Origin: Hymenobacter rigui
Lineage (GTDB): Bacteria > Bacteroidota > Bacteroidia > Cytophagales > Hymenobacteraceae
Reading direction: 5' to 3'
Length of the DNA stretch: 64,000 nt
Assembly (NCBI RefSeq): GCF_003944715.1
Contig: NZ_RWIT01000004.1
Location: 371,918 to 435,917, forward strand
In this document: positions 24,646 through 33,911 of the stretch, piece after piece
How the letters are laid out: every line of letters begins with the position of its first letter
How positions within the stretch are numbered: the first letter of the stretch is position 1
Made by a program: the position numbers and the translations under genes
Notes under the pieces: generated by a model
What the model saw: only the letters and a program-made list of their open reading frames with translations
The model's database searches: none
Told to the model about the DNA's origin: nothing

Positions 24646-25968
24646 TTACCGGTGTGCTTCCTGCATGGATTCGCGGCAGGCGGTGAGGTAGAGGTCCACG
24701 AGGTCATCGGTCATGGCGGTGCTCACAAACAGGGCTTCGTACTGGGCCGGGGCCAGGTAGATGCCGCGGCCCAGCATGGCTTGGAAGTAGCGGCCGAAGG
24801 CTTCGGTGTCGGAGGTTTTGGCCGATTCCAGGTCCGTAACAGGCTGATCCGTAAAGAACACGCTGAACATGGAACCCACTTGGTTCACGGTGTAGTTCAG
24901 GCCCAGCTCCTGACAAATCTGACGAGTGCCGTCGGCAATGCGGGTGGTGGTGCGGTTGAGCTGGTCGTAGAGTTCGGGGTGCTGCTGCAGGTAGGTGAGC
25001 TGGGCGATACCGGCGGCGGTGGCAATGGGGTTGCCCGAGAGCGTGCCCGCCTGATACACCTTGCCGGCCGGGGCCACATTGTCCATGATGTCCTGACGGC
25101 CACCATACGCGCCCACCGGCATGCCGCCCCCGATGATTTTGCCCAGCGTGGTCATGTCGGGCGTGATGCCGTACAGCTCCTGCGCGCCGCCCCGGGCCAA
25201 GCGGAAGCCGGTCATCACCTCATCAAAAATCAGCACGATGCCGTGCCGGGTGCACAGGTCACGCAGACCTTGCAGATAGCCTTCGGCGGGGGCCACCAAA
25301 CCCATGTTGCCCACCACTGGCTCCAGGATAAGGGCGGCCACCTGCCCGTCGTTGGCGGCAATGATGCGTTCCACGGCGGGCAGGTCGTTGTAGGGTACCG
25401 TGAGGGTATCCTGGGCCACGCCCTGGGTGACGCCCGGCGAGTCGGGCGCGCCCAGCGTGAGGGCGCCCGAGCCGGCGGCAATCAGGAACGAGTCGCCGTG
25501 GCCGTGGTAGCAGCCTTCAAATTTGATGATTTTGTTGCGGCCGGTGTAGCCCCGCGCCACCCGAATGGCCGACATGGTGGCCTCGGTGCCGGAGTTTACC
25601 AGCCGCACTTTTTCAATGCTGGGCACCATCTGCTTGATCAGCTCGGCCATTTCCACCTCGCGGCGGGTAGGGGCCCCAAACGACAGGGAGTTGCCGATGG
25701 CCTGCTGCACGGCGTTCAGCACAATGTCGGGGGCGTGGCCCAGAATCATGGGACCCCAGGAGTTGATGAAGTCGAGGTACCGGTTGCCGTCTACATCCGT
25801 CAGCCAAGCCCCTTTGGCCGACTGCATAAACACGGGGTGGCCGCCCACGGCGCGGAAAGCGCGTACCGGCGAGTTCACCCCGCCCGGAATGTGATTTTTG
25901 GCCCGCGTAAACAGGGCGTCGGAAGTGGCTAAAGAGTATGGAGTAGCGGGTAGGGCAGATTGCGACAT
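24646..25968 (-). CDS. hemL: Glutamate-1-semialdehyde 2,1-aminomutase
   Basis: PLP enzyme that makes 5-aminolevulinate for heme by the C5 pathway. 440 residues from the ATG at 25968 (MSQSALPATPYSLATSDALF). Family marks are HIPGGVNSPVRAF, GHAPDIVLNAVQQAIGNSLS, GCYHGHGDSFLIAAGSG, LIFDEVMTGFRLA and the PLP lysine in TTLGKIIGGGMPVGAYGG, followed by AGTLSGNPIATAAG. Length and motifs are normal. The gap upstream (25969-26070) holds one-sided AGTAATGGGTATTGAGTAG wording on the minus strand. Confidence 0.96.
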   Translation of the reverse strand: MSQSALPATPYSLATSDALFTRAKNHIPGGVNSPVRAFRAVGGHPVFMQSAKGAWLTDVDGNRYLDFINSWGPMILGHAPDIVLNAVQQAIGNSLSFGAPTRREVEMAELIKQMVPSIEKVRLVNSGTEATMSAIRVARGYTGRNKIIKFEGCYHGHGDSFLIAAGSGALTLGAPDSPGVTQGVAQDTLTVPYNDLPAVERIIAANDGQVAALILEPVVGNMGLVAPAEGYLQGLRDLCTRHGIVLIFDEVMTGFRLARGGAQELYGITPDMTTLGKIIGGGMPVGAYGGRQDIMDNVAPAGKVYQAGTLSGNPIATAAGIAQLTYLQQHPELYDQLNRTTTRIADGTRQICQELGLNYTVNQVGSMFSVFFTDQPVTDLESAKTSDTEAFGRYFQAMLGRGIYLAPAQYEALFVSTAMTDDLVDLYLTACRESMQEAHR

Positions 25969-26070
25969 GAACGGAAAGCTGAGGAAGAGGTGCAGTGAAA
26001 CAGAAAACAAAACCGGAGAGTGAAGGGCATCTCACTACTCAATACCCATTACTCTGTACTGGTAAACAAC

Positions 26071-28041
26071 CTACCGGATGCCCACCGGGTTCAGCACTTC
26101 CACTTCCAGCCGCTCCAGTTTGGTGAGGGGTACGTACTGGTTATCGTGAGTGCCGCCGGGGTAGCCGATGCCCTGGAATACGGCTCCCGAAACGGGGCCG
26201 CCATTGGCCAGCTGCTGCTGAAAGGCCGGGCCATACTGGTGCAGCTGGCTACCGAAGTAATACAGCAGCTCGAAGCCAGTAAAGGCAAACACGGAAGGCG
26301 GCAGGTTCTGGCGTTGCGTGTACAGCTGCCGGAAACGGCGCACTCCGGGGTTGGTTTTGTCCAGAAACTTCGGGTGCACGAAGTACACGTCGCGGGAATC
26401 CAGTTGGCCGAGGCTGATGCGGTTGTTATCGAGCCAGGAGGAATAGGCAATGACCGGAGTACGGGCAGCCTGCAGCTTGAGGGCACTCAGCACGTAGGGG
26501 CCCGCACCCTTGCCATCGGAAGCCACTACTAGGTGCCCAATCGACTTCAGATCCACGTCGCCCAGCGCCGCCGACAGGCTCTCCTGCACGTCGGAGTTGA
26601 TGCGGCGGAGCTGGAGTACCTTGCCACCCAGGGCTTCATAGGTTTGCTTGTAGGCCTGCCCGAAAGCGGCTTCATCCTTGGTGTCTTCGTAGAGGACCAC
26701 GGCCGTGCGGGCACCGCCCAGACGAGTGTAGGCAAACTGCGCGGCCTGCCGGGCCTGGGTAGCCGTGCTGGGCTCGAACAGGTAGTGCCAGGGATTGTCC
26801 AGCACCAGGTCGCCATCCTGGGAGAGGGGATTCACCACGGCAATCTGGTGTTGCTGGGCGTAGCGGGCCAGAATCTTGGAGCCCGATTTGTACACCGGCC
26901 CCACAATGAGATCCATACCGGCCAGTTCAGGCAAGGCCAGCACCTGTTTTAGCTGCAGCGTGTCAGCGCCGGTATCGTAGGCAAACAGCTGCACCGGGTG
27001 GCCTTCGCGCTGCAAGGAGTCCTGGGCCAGGCGCAGGCCGGCGTACAGATCCGTCACAAACTGGTTTTTGCGGCGCTTTTCCCAGCTGGTATCATCGAAC
27101 TCGAAGGGCAGCAGCACGCCAATATTGTAGGTGCTTTTGCGGGCCGGGCGGGGCCGGGGGGTGTAGCGGGCCGGCTCCAGCTGAAACTGCTGAATCAGCT
27201 GGGCCAGCTGGTCCTTATCGGCATCGGTGTACCAGCCACCATTGGCCAGCTTGTCGGCGTAGGCGCGGCCCAGGGCGGCTTCCTGCGGATAGGTTTTGAG
27301 CAGGCTTTGAAAGGTGGCTTTGTCCTTTATGCGGGGCAGATAGGTCGCCTTCATGTTCTCCCGCTCGGTGGTGAGGCGTCCTTCCGGCACCTGAGCCAGC
27401 ACGCGCAGCGCGTTGTCAAAATCACCCTGCTCAAACGACAACTGGCCCTGCAGAAAAAAGGCTTCGGCCATGTTGGGCCACTGCGGATATTGGTTGCGCA
27501 GCAGGTTCAGCATCTGCTCGGCCTCGGCCCACTTTTTGGCCCGGCCGGCGGCCACGGCGTACAGGTAGGCGGCTTCCGGAGCCCGTTGGAACCGGGCTGC
27601 CGGCAGGGTGAGCGGCTCCAGCTCCTGCATGGCCAGGTCGTAGCGGGTCTGGTCGAGGAGCGTTTTACCGTTTTTGTAGCGCACGTTGGGGTCCGAGGAG
27701 CCCAGGTTGGCGGGCAGAGGCGGGCCGCTGGGTTTGGGTGCAGCCGCAACCGTGGGCCGGGGCGTGGTGGCTGTTGGGGCCGGTTTGGTGCCGGAGCCAG
27801 CGGCTGGTTTTGGGGCCGATGTAGGCTTAGGTGTTGTCGTGGCCGGCTTAGGCGTTGTTGTGGCCGGCTTTGGGGCCGTAGTGCCGGGCACTACTTTGGC
27901 CGGGGCAGTGCCCGTGGGTTTGCCGGGGGCTGGTGTGGCGGTAGTGGGTTTCTTGGCGGGCGTTTGTTGCGCCCACGCAGGGGCCGCAACGCCCGCACCG
28001 AGGCACACACATACAGCAGTCAGGAGAGAAGATAACCTCAT
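26071..28041 (-). CDS. TPR plus periplasmic-binding-fold protein (LpoA/PBP-activator-like)
   Basis: 656 residues from the ATG at 28041 (MRLSSLLTAVCVCLGAGVAA, then PAWAQQ), a signal peptide. Residues about 25-125 are low-complexity, with tandem TTTPKPA-type repeats rich in Pro/Thr/Lys/Ala. TPR-like helices follow (AAYLYAVAAGRAKKWAEAEQ, AEAFFLQGQLSFEQGDFDNA), then a type I periplasmic-binding fold (YNIGVLLPFEFDDTSWEKRR, AGMDLIVGPVYKSGSKILAR, ARTAVVLYEDTKDEAAFGQA, FAFTGFELLYYFGSQL). TPR plus Peripla_BP_6 is the plan of LpoA, the activator of PBP1A; ligand-binding ABC receptors are the alternative. It is divergent from the DUF1361 gene. Confidence 0.85.
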   Translation of the reverse strand: MRLSSLLTAVCVCLGAGVAAPAWAQQTPAKKPTTATPAPGKPTGTAPAKVVPGTTAPKPATTTPKPATTTPKPTSAPKPAAGSGTKPAPTATTPRPTVAAAPKPSGPPLPANLGSSDPNVRYKNGKTLLDQTRYDLAMQELEPLTLPAARFQRAPEAAYLYAVAAGRAKKWAEAEQMLNLLRNQYPQWPNMAEAFFLQGQLSFEQGDFDNALRVLAQVPEGRLTTERENMKATYLPRIKDKATFQSLLKTYPQEAALGRAYADKLANGGWYTDADKDQLAQLIQQFQLEPARYTPRPRPARKSTYNIGVLLPFEFDDTSWEKRRKNQFVTDLYAGLRLAQDSLQREGHPVQLFAYDTGADTLQLKQVLALPELAGMDLIVGPVYKSGSKILARYAQQHQIAVVNPLSQDGDLVLDNPWHYLFEPSTATQARQAAQFAYTRLGGARTAVVLYEDTKDEAAFGQAYKQTYEALGGKVLQLRRINSDVQESLSAALGDVDLKSIGHLVVASDGKGAGPYVLSALKLQAARTPVIAYSSWLDNNRISLGQLDSRDVYFVHPKFLDKTNPGVRRFRQLYTQRQNLPPSVFAFTGFELLYYFGSQLHQYGPAFQQQLANGGPVSGAVFQGIGYPGGTHDNQYVPLTKLERLEVEVLNPVGIR

Positions 28042-28262
28042 AAACCGAGGAGCCGGGGAAATAGGCGGGAGAAACCATGCAGCTGCAACCAGTGCAGCCC
28101 GTGGCGCAAAGGTACGCAGTTGCGGCGGGGAAGATGTAGCCCGAATTGGTGAGGTATGGACCGGCATCACGCAAACGCAACATCCGCCCGCAATTCGTAC
28201 GCTACACTATACGTGCCAGCTTTACGTTACCACATCCGCCTAAAACTCCCGAACTTGTCTGT

Positions 28263-28958
28263 ATGGCCTTATCCATTGCTACCTATTCCGTGCCGCAGCT
28301 GCGGCAGCGCCTGTATCTGCTGCTGCTACTGGGGGCTTCCCTGGCTTTGAGCGTGGTGCTGATTGTGTTCCGGGTATTTCTGGTGCACAAAATCACGTTT
28401 GTGTTCCTGCTCTGGAACCTGTTTCTGGCGCTGATTCCGTTCGGGCTGAGCACCATGCTGGGCCTCTCGGCGGGGCGGCTGAAGGCGCGGGTACTGCTGC
28501 CGGTAGGAGTGGTGTGGCTGCTGTTCTTCCCCAATGCCCCCTACATCCTCACCGACCTGTTTCACCTGGAGCCCCGCGCCGGCGTGCCGTACTGGTATGA
28601 TCTGGCCCTGATTCTGAGCTGCGCCTGGAACGGGCTGATGCTGGGCTACGCCTCCCTCACCGACATGCAGCAGCTGGTAACGCGCCGCCTGGGCTGGGCC
28701 GCGGGCTGGGGCTTTGCCACGGTGGCGCTGTTGCTCAGCAGCTTCGGGGTGTACCTGGGCCGGTATCTGCGCTTCAACAGCTGGGACATCCTCACCAACC
28801 CGGCCAGCCTGTTTTATGATATTGTCAGCCGGCTGCTGCACCCGGCCAGCCACCGGGGCACCTGGGGTGTCACGCTGCTGTACGGCGTGTTTCTGTTACT
28901 CGGGTACGCCACCGTGCGCCTGCTGGGCCGGATGGACGAAGTGCCGGAAGAAGCGTAA
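28263..28958 (+). CDS. DUF1361 integral membrane protein
   Basis: 231 residues from the ATG at 28263 (MALSIATYSVPQLRQRLYLL). About six to seven hydrophobic helices, with the DUF1361 signatures LFFPNAPYILTDLFHL and SWDILTNPASLFYDIV and charged loops between helices. The function is unknown in the literature I can recall. It is followed 61 bases later by the dGTPase gene on the same strand. Confidence 0.85.
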   Translation: MALSIATYSVPQLRQRLYLLLLLGASLALSVVLIVFRVFLVHKITFVFLLWNLFLALIPFGLSTMLGLSAGRLKARVLLPVGVVWLLFFPNAPYILTDLFHLEPRAGVPYWYDLALILSCAWNGLMLGYASLTDMQQLVTRRLGWAAGWGFATVALLLSSFGVYLGRYLRFNSWDILTNPASLFYDIVSRLLHPASHRGTWGVTLLYGVFLLLGYATVRLLGRMDEVPEEA

Positions 28959-29019
28959 ACGCACGTAGCCACCCGGGCGGACTGCAACTTTCCGGCTCCG
29001 CTGCTACCTTACGCCTCCC

Positions 29020-30441
29020 ATGCTCCACCTCACCCCCGATCAACACGCGCCGGCCATGGACTGGCAGCGCCTGCTCAGCCGCCGCCGCTACCCTGAGCAA
29101 CCCCAGCTGCACGTAGTCACGGATGCGCCGCCCGTGCGCGGGGCCTTCGTGCAGGATTACGACCGGGTAGTGTTCAGCTCGGCGTTTCGGCGGCTGCAGC
29201 GCAAAACCCAGGTGATGCCCCTGCCCGAAACGGACTTTGTGCACACCCGCCTCACCCATTCGCTGGAAACTGCCTGCGTAGGCCGGTCCCTGGGCCGGCT
29301 GGGAGGCCGGCTGCTGCTGGAGGAAACGGACGGGCTCAGCAAAGAGCTGCCACATCTGGACGCCGATTTCGGCGACATTGTGGCGGCAGCCTGTCTGGCC
29401 CACGATATTGGTAACCCGCCCTTCGGCCACTCCGGCGAGGATGCCATTTCGGCCTACTTCCGCTCAACGGCCGCTGAGCCATTTGTGCGGATGCTCACGG
29501 CCGCTCAGCGCGCCGACTTGCAGCAATTTGAGGGCAACGCCGCCGGATTTCGCATCCTCACGCATACCTACGCGGCGCACAGCAGCGGCTCGGCGGGGTT
29601 GGGCCTTACTTATGCCACGCTGGGAGCCTTTACCAAGTATCCGCGCCCATCGTTGGTTGCGGATGGGCAGCTTACCCAGGGTATCAGCGAGAAAAAGTAC
29701 GGCTACTTCCAGACGGAGGCACCCCGCTTTCAGGATATGGCCCGGGAGCTGGGACTCCTGCCTAAAATAACCGATGCTCCTGAGCAGGCCGGATTCTGTT
29801 ACCGGCATCCTTTGGCGTTTCTGGTGGAAGCCGCCGATGACCTGTGCTACCGGATTATTGACTTTGAGGATGGGCTGAAGCTGGGGCTGATTCCATGCCG
29901 GGAGGGTCTGGCTCTGCTGCGCGACATACTCCGGGATGCGCCCGGCCGCCAGGGCTCGGTGGAGTGGCGGGATTGGCGGGAGGAACTGGGCTACCTGCGG
30001 GCCCGCCTGATCAACCAGCTGGTGCAGCAGACGGCCCGCCTGTTTGCTGACCGCGCCCCGGAGCTGTTGCGGGGGCGGCAGGATGAGCCCCTGGTGCAAC
30101 AGCTGGACTGCTGGCCGCAGCTGCAGGAAGTACACCGACTCACAGTGGAGCATCTGTACCGCAGCCGGCCGGTGCTGGAAATTGAAGCAGCCGGCTTTGA
30201 GGTGCTGGCAGGCCTGCTCGACGCCTTCCTGCACGCCACCTTCGACCCCCAGGGCAGCCCCCGCTCCCGCAAGCTGGTGCAGCTGCTGCCGGAACAGTTC
30301 CGGGCCGTAGGGGCGCAGCAGGGCGCTTCTGCCTACGAGCAGATTATTCTGCTCACAGACTACATTGGTGGCCTCACCGACCAGAATGCGCTTAGTCTGT
30401 TCCGCGCTATTCGGGGTATTGACCTTCCCGTCAAAATCTAA
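29020..30441 (+). CDS. dgt: Deoxyguanosinetriphosphate triphosphohydrolase (dGTPase)
   Basis: HD-domain enzyme that splits dGTP (or other dNTPs) to nucleoside and triphosphate, controlling dNTP pools. 473 residues from 29020; a second ATG at 29056 (MDWQRLLSRRRY) is equally plausible. Hallmarks are YDRVVFSSAFRRLQRKTQV, first His in TRLTHSLETACVGRSLG, the HD pair in AACLAHDIGNPPFGHSGE and the later Asp in EAADDLCYRIIDFEDGLKLG. Length fits the type-1 family. It ends seven bases from the convergent AsmA-like gene. Confidence 0.93.
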   Translation: MLHLTPDQHAPAMDWQRLLSRRRYPEQPQLHVVTDAPPVRGAFVQDYDRVVFSSAFRRLQRKTQVMPLPETDFVHTRLTHSLETACVGRSLGRLGGRLLLEETDGLSKELPHLDADFGDIVAAACLAHDIGNPPFGHSGEDAISAYFRSTAAEPFVRMLTAAQRADLQQFEGNAAGFRILTHTYAAHSSGSAGLGLTYATLGAFTKYPRPSLVADGQLTQGISEKKYGYFQTEAPRFQDMARELGLLPKITDAPEQAGFCYRHPLAFLVEAADDLCYRIIDFEDGLKLGLIPCREGLALLRDILRDAPGRQGSVEWRDWREELGYLRARLINQLVQQTARLFADRAPELLRGRQDEPLVQQLDCWPQLQEVHRLTVEHLYRSRPVLEIEAAGFEVLAGLLDAFLHATFDPQGSPRSRKLVQLLPEQFRAVGAQQGASAYEQIILLTDYIGGLTDQNALSLFRAIRGIDLPVKI

Positions 30442-30448
30442 CCAGCGC

Positions 30449-33400
30449 TTATTGCAGCAGGTGAAGCGTGGTGTCGAGGGGCTGGCGGCGTAGAATCTGC
30501 CGGTATTGCTCCCGCAGCTGCTCCTGCTGCTGTAGCTGCTCCTGCTTCTTAAACAGACGCACTTTGTAGCGCGTGCCGGGCGCGCGGCGCAGATTCACGT
30601 ACACCAGTCCCCGGCTGGGCCTGCTGGTAGCTTCGCCGCTCCGGATACGCGCAATACGCTTCCGGTTATTACCCAACAGAGCCTGCAGCGGGCTGAGCCC
30701 CACATACAGGTTCGCATGGCCATCCAGGCCATATTCGCCCGTAACCTGCATATCGGTCAGGTTGCTGCTCAGGTTGAGGGCGGGGATTAACACCCGGCCC
30801 CCATCCAGCACGAAACGGGGCTGCACCGGCTCAAAGTACAGATGTCCGGTCCGGCGCGGACTCAGCAGGCGCAGGGCCTGCATCAGAGCTTCTACCTGCA
30901 GCAATTCCAGGTCGCGCAGGTCTGTGCGCAGGAAAGCCTGCGTCTGAGCCAGCCGGGGCAGAAAGGTCTGGTCGAGGCTGGTGTGTACATCGGCCTCCGC
31001 CTGCATCGTACCCCGGATGTTGGTCGGACCCAGCACATCAAAGCCAAGCACCTGAGCCAGCGCAAACAGTTCCGGCAGCTGCATCTGCTGTACCTGCACC
31101 TGCGCGTGCAATGGGTGATGGTTTGTACCGGAGTCGGTCTGGAGCACGCCCTGCAATTGCAGCTGCCCCCCAAATGCCTGCATCGAGCAATGCTCCAGCC
31201 GTGCCCGGCCCGCTTCCAGGGAGCTGAGCAGGCGGAACTGAGAGCCCCGGAGTGCCCCATACTGCATCTGGTCGGCGGCGACGCGTACCTGGCCGGTAAT
31301 GGTGCCATCCAGAAACGGTGAAGGTTGTCCGGCCGTGCGGCGCTCCTGTCGGCGGGATGCAGTGCGGGGCGTTTCCGGGACATTGCTCAGCGCGGCTAGC
31401 AGCTGCAGCAGCCGCTGCACATCCAGGGAGGCGTAGTGCAGATCCAGCGAGGCGCGGGCCCGTGACAGCCGCGCCTCGCTCAGCCGCGCTTCGGCACTGA
31501 TGCGGCCCGTTCCCCCCATACCCGTCCGGAATGTAAATGCCGGTATCTGAAAATCGGGCCCCGATTTGTTCAGGCTGAACCGGAGCTGCGTCAGATCGTC
31601 GTTGCCGGGCAGGCGCAGCCGGTCAATGGTGGCCGTGGCATGGCCATTGGCGGATAGCAGCACGTCGCGCAGGGTGGGGTCGGGGGGGGTGCGGGCCGTG
31701 CGGCGCGGAGTCCGCGTGAGCCGTCCCAGGAGCTGTTGGTAGCTCATAGTCGGGAAATGCGCCTTCAGCTCAACCGTTACAGGCTGCAGGTTAAGGGTAT
31801 CCGTAGGCCAGCCAACCATTCCGCTAAGCTGGCCGCCCCAGGCATGTACGCGCAAATCACGGAGCTGTACCTGGCGGCCATTGTGCAGCACCATGGCCGC
31901 CAGGGCGGTCAGCGTATCGGTGCCTACTACCAGGCGGCCACACTGTAGCCGTACTCGCAGCCGCAAACCCGGGGGCAGAATATTCAAGGCCTTGGCTGCC
32001 AGAGCCTGGTTGCGGGTATAACCCGGGCGGGAGCGGTGGCCGCCTTTTTTTCGGTTGGTACTAGGGGCAGCCAGCAGCCGGCGCAACTCCTGTAGCCGCA
32101 ATTCATCCACTTTAAAGGTGCCTTCTACAGAGGTGGTGGCGTGCTGTCCGCTGAAATAGGCCAGCAGGTGGGTAGTGGTAGCATTGGCCTGTACCTGCAT
32201 GTTGTTGAGCCTGCCAGACAGATTTTCCAGCCGCCACATGCTGTCCTGCAGCCGAACCAGCACATTCAGGTTGGTCATGCGGGCCCGTCGGCTCGGAATA
32301 TCGAAAGCCGCCTGCTCCAGGCGCACCGTGCCCCGGGCCGAAATAGGAGGCAACAGCGTATCGGCCCGCAGGGTGCGCCGGGTGGCCCGGTCCGGAATAT
32401 CGGGAATGGTGCCGTTGAGGTGAAGATCCAGCGCGGCCTGCCCCTGGCGGGCCCGCCACAGATTCGGAACTACCACCGAAGCCAGCGTCTGCAGCTCCGT
32501 GCGTCCCTTAATGTGGCCCAGTAGGTGTGGCTGGGTAAAGTCACGCACGGTGATGGCCGCATCCAGCTGTCCGGCCTGCGAGTACAGCCGGCACTGAGTA
32601 AACTGCAGGTATGTGGTGCGGGAAGCATGAGCCGCGCCGTTATCGAACACCCCCTGCGCATCCCACCGCCTGATACGCCGGGCCGAATCGGTCCACTGTA
32701 CCTGCGCATTCCGCATGGCAAAGCGCAGGATAGTGCGCGGGCGGGTAGTAGGCCCGCTGAGCCCCCGGATGGAGTAGCGGATATGAGCGTGACTGGGGCT
32801 GCGGGCTCCTTGCAGAAACCGCTCCAGCGCCGGCGGAAACGCCGTGTGCAGAATTTCCAGCAGCGGCTGGTTTCCCTCAAAAGTGAGGTTTAGATGGGTG
32901 CCGCGCGGTTCCGACGGTCGGGCCCCCCGGTGCGTGCCATTTACCACAATAGTGTCGCCGTTGAGCGTAGCGCGCGTGCGGGCAAACGTGCCTTCCCGCT
33001 GCCGGAAATCGTAGCGGTAGCGGATGCGGGCCACCACCGGCTCCTGCTCAAACAGGTTGCCCCGGCTGCTGCGCAAATACTCCAGCTGGCCCTGCAGACG
33101 CCCACGCACCTGCGCTATTCCCCGGCGGTTATTGACAATAAGCCGGCCTTGGCGCACGTAAGCTGAAAACCCGCTATGGTGCAGGTCGTTGCGGTCAGTT
33201 ACCCGCACGTTCAGCAGCACCAGCGAGTCCAGGTCGAAATCAGGCGGCAGGGAGGGCCGCTTGCGGCGCGGGCCTTTGCCTCGCAGGCCCCAGTCGCGCC
33301 CAGCAGAGTCCGTCAACTGGCGGAACTGGGCATCGTGCAGGGTCAGGTGCTGCACGCGCAACTCCCCCCGCCAGATATGGCTCAACTCCAGGCGAATATC

Positions 33401-33685
33401 GGCGCGACCAATCCGCAATACCTCCACGCTGCGGCGGTAGGAAGTATCCGTCAGGGACAGATGCTGCACCGAGGCTGTCAGATGGGGAAAATCCCGGAAC
33501 AGCGAAAAATCAGTAGTCATGGGACCCAGCACTAGGTCCGATTGCCGGGCCAGCCGCTCCCGAATAATGCGTTCTACCTGTTGTCGGCCCCACTGCGTGC
33601 CCAGCAGCCATACGCCTCCGCCTCCCGCCAGCAGCAACCCCAGCACCACAAGGGCCAGCATCCGGCGAACAGAAGACATTCTCAT
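30449..33685 (-). CDS. AsmA-family outer-membrane biogenesis-like protein
   Basis: 1078 residues, MRMSSVRRMLALVVLGLLLA then GGGGVWLLGTQWGR: one N-terminal membrane anchor and a long periplasmic beta-rich body, the plan of AsmA/TamB-like bridge proteins that help move lipids to the outer membrane. Repeated strand patterns such as LVNVRVTDRN-like and LRDLELLQVEALMQALRLLS near the C-terminal AsmA_2 region support the call. A second ATG two codons in (33679) is equally possible. A -7-like TACCTTGC box (33705-33712, minus) lies 20 bases upstream. Confidence 0.85.
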   Translation of the reverse strand: MRMSSVRRMLALVVLGLLLAGGGGVWLLGTQWGRQQVERIIRERLARQSDLVLGPMTTDFSLFRDFPHLTASVQHLSLTDTSYRRSVEVLRIGRADIRLELSHIWRGELRVQHLTLHDAQFRQLTDSAGRDWGLRGKGPRRKRPSLPPDFDLDSLVLLNVRVTDRNDLHHSGFSAYVRQGRLIVNNRRGIAQVRGRLQGQLEYLRSSRGNLFEQEPVVARIRYRYDFRQREGTFARTRATLNGDTIVVNGTHRGARPSEPRGTHLNLTFEGNQPLLEILHTAFPPALERFLQGARSPSHAHIRYSIRGLSGPTTRPRTILRFAMRNAQVQWTDSARRIRRWDAQGVFDNGAAHASRTTYLQFTQCRLYSQAGQLDAAITVRDFTQPHLLGHIKGRTELQTLASVVVPNLWRARQGQAALDLHLNGTIPDIPDRATRRTLRADTLLPPISARGTVRLEQAAFDIPSRRARMTNLNVLVRLQDSMWRLENLSGRLNNMQVQANATTTHLLAYFSGQHATTSVEGTFKVDELRLQELRRLLAAPSTNRKKGGHRSRPGYTRNQALAAKALNILPPGLRLRVRLQCGRLVVGTDTLTALAAMVLHNGRQVQLRDLRVHAWGGQLSGMVGWPTDTLNLQPVTVELKAHFPTMSYQQLLGRLTRTPRRTARTPPDPTLRDVLLSANGHATATIDRLRLPGNDDLTQLRFSLNKSGPDFQIPAFTFRTGMGGTGRISAEARLSEARLSRARASLDLHYASLDVQRLLQLLAALSNVPETPRTASRRQERRTAGQPSPFLDGTITGQVRVAADQMQYGALRGSQFRLLSSLEAGRARLEHCSMQAFGGQLQLQGVLQTDSGTNHHPLHAQVQVQQMQLPELFALAQVLGFDVLGPTNIRGTMQAEADVHTSLDQTFLPRLAQTQAFLRTDLRDLELLQVEALMQALRLLSPRRTGHLYFEPVQPRFVLDGGRVLIPALNLSSNLTDMQVTGEYGLDGHANLYVGLSPLQALLGNNRKRIARIRSGEATSRPSRGLVYVNLRRAPGTRYKVRLFKKQEQLQQQEQLREQYRQILRRQPLDTTLHLLQ

Positions 33686-33770
33686 ACAAACGCAGGTAGA
33701 AAAAGCAAGGTATAGAGGGCTTCTACGCAGAAAGCGGGCGGGTTGCCATCGGGATACTGAAAATGCAATC

Positions 33771-33806
33771 GAATAAAACTTAATTATATAAATTATAAAT
33801 AGATAT
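33771..33806. other. AT-rich island between AsmA-like and heparinase-like genes
   Basis: Only 3 of 36 bases are G or C (33771-33806: TTAATTATATAAATTATAAA core) in an otherwise GC-rich genome. It sits in the 226-base gap that holds the AsmA-like promoter and the 3' flank of the secreted heparinase-fold gene. No gene or intrinsic terminator is seen in this gap. Confidence 0.7.
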
Positions 33807-33911
33807 GCTTAAACTTCTCGCCTCACTCCGAAAATCTGGTATTCGTACGGCGCTGTGCTTCCATCATAGCAACCTGGGATATGGTGCCCATTGGTTCCAT
33901 ATGCAGCACTT

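Noticed and set aside
22952..30441. dCTP deaminase and dGTPase as a possible anti-phage nucleotide-depletion system
   Set aside because: Both families include defence members, but here they are 5.5 kb apart, not in one operon, normal in length and set among housekeeping genes.
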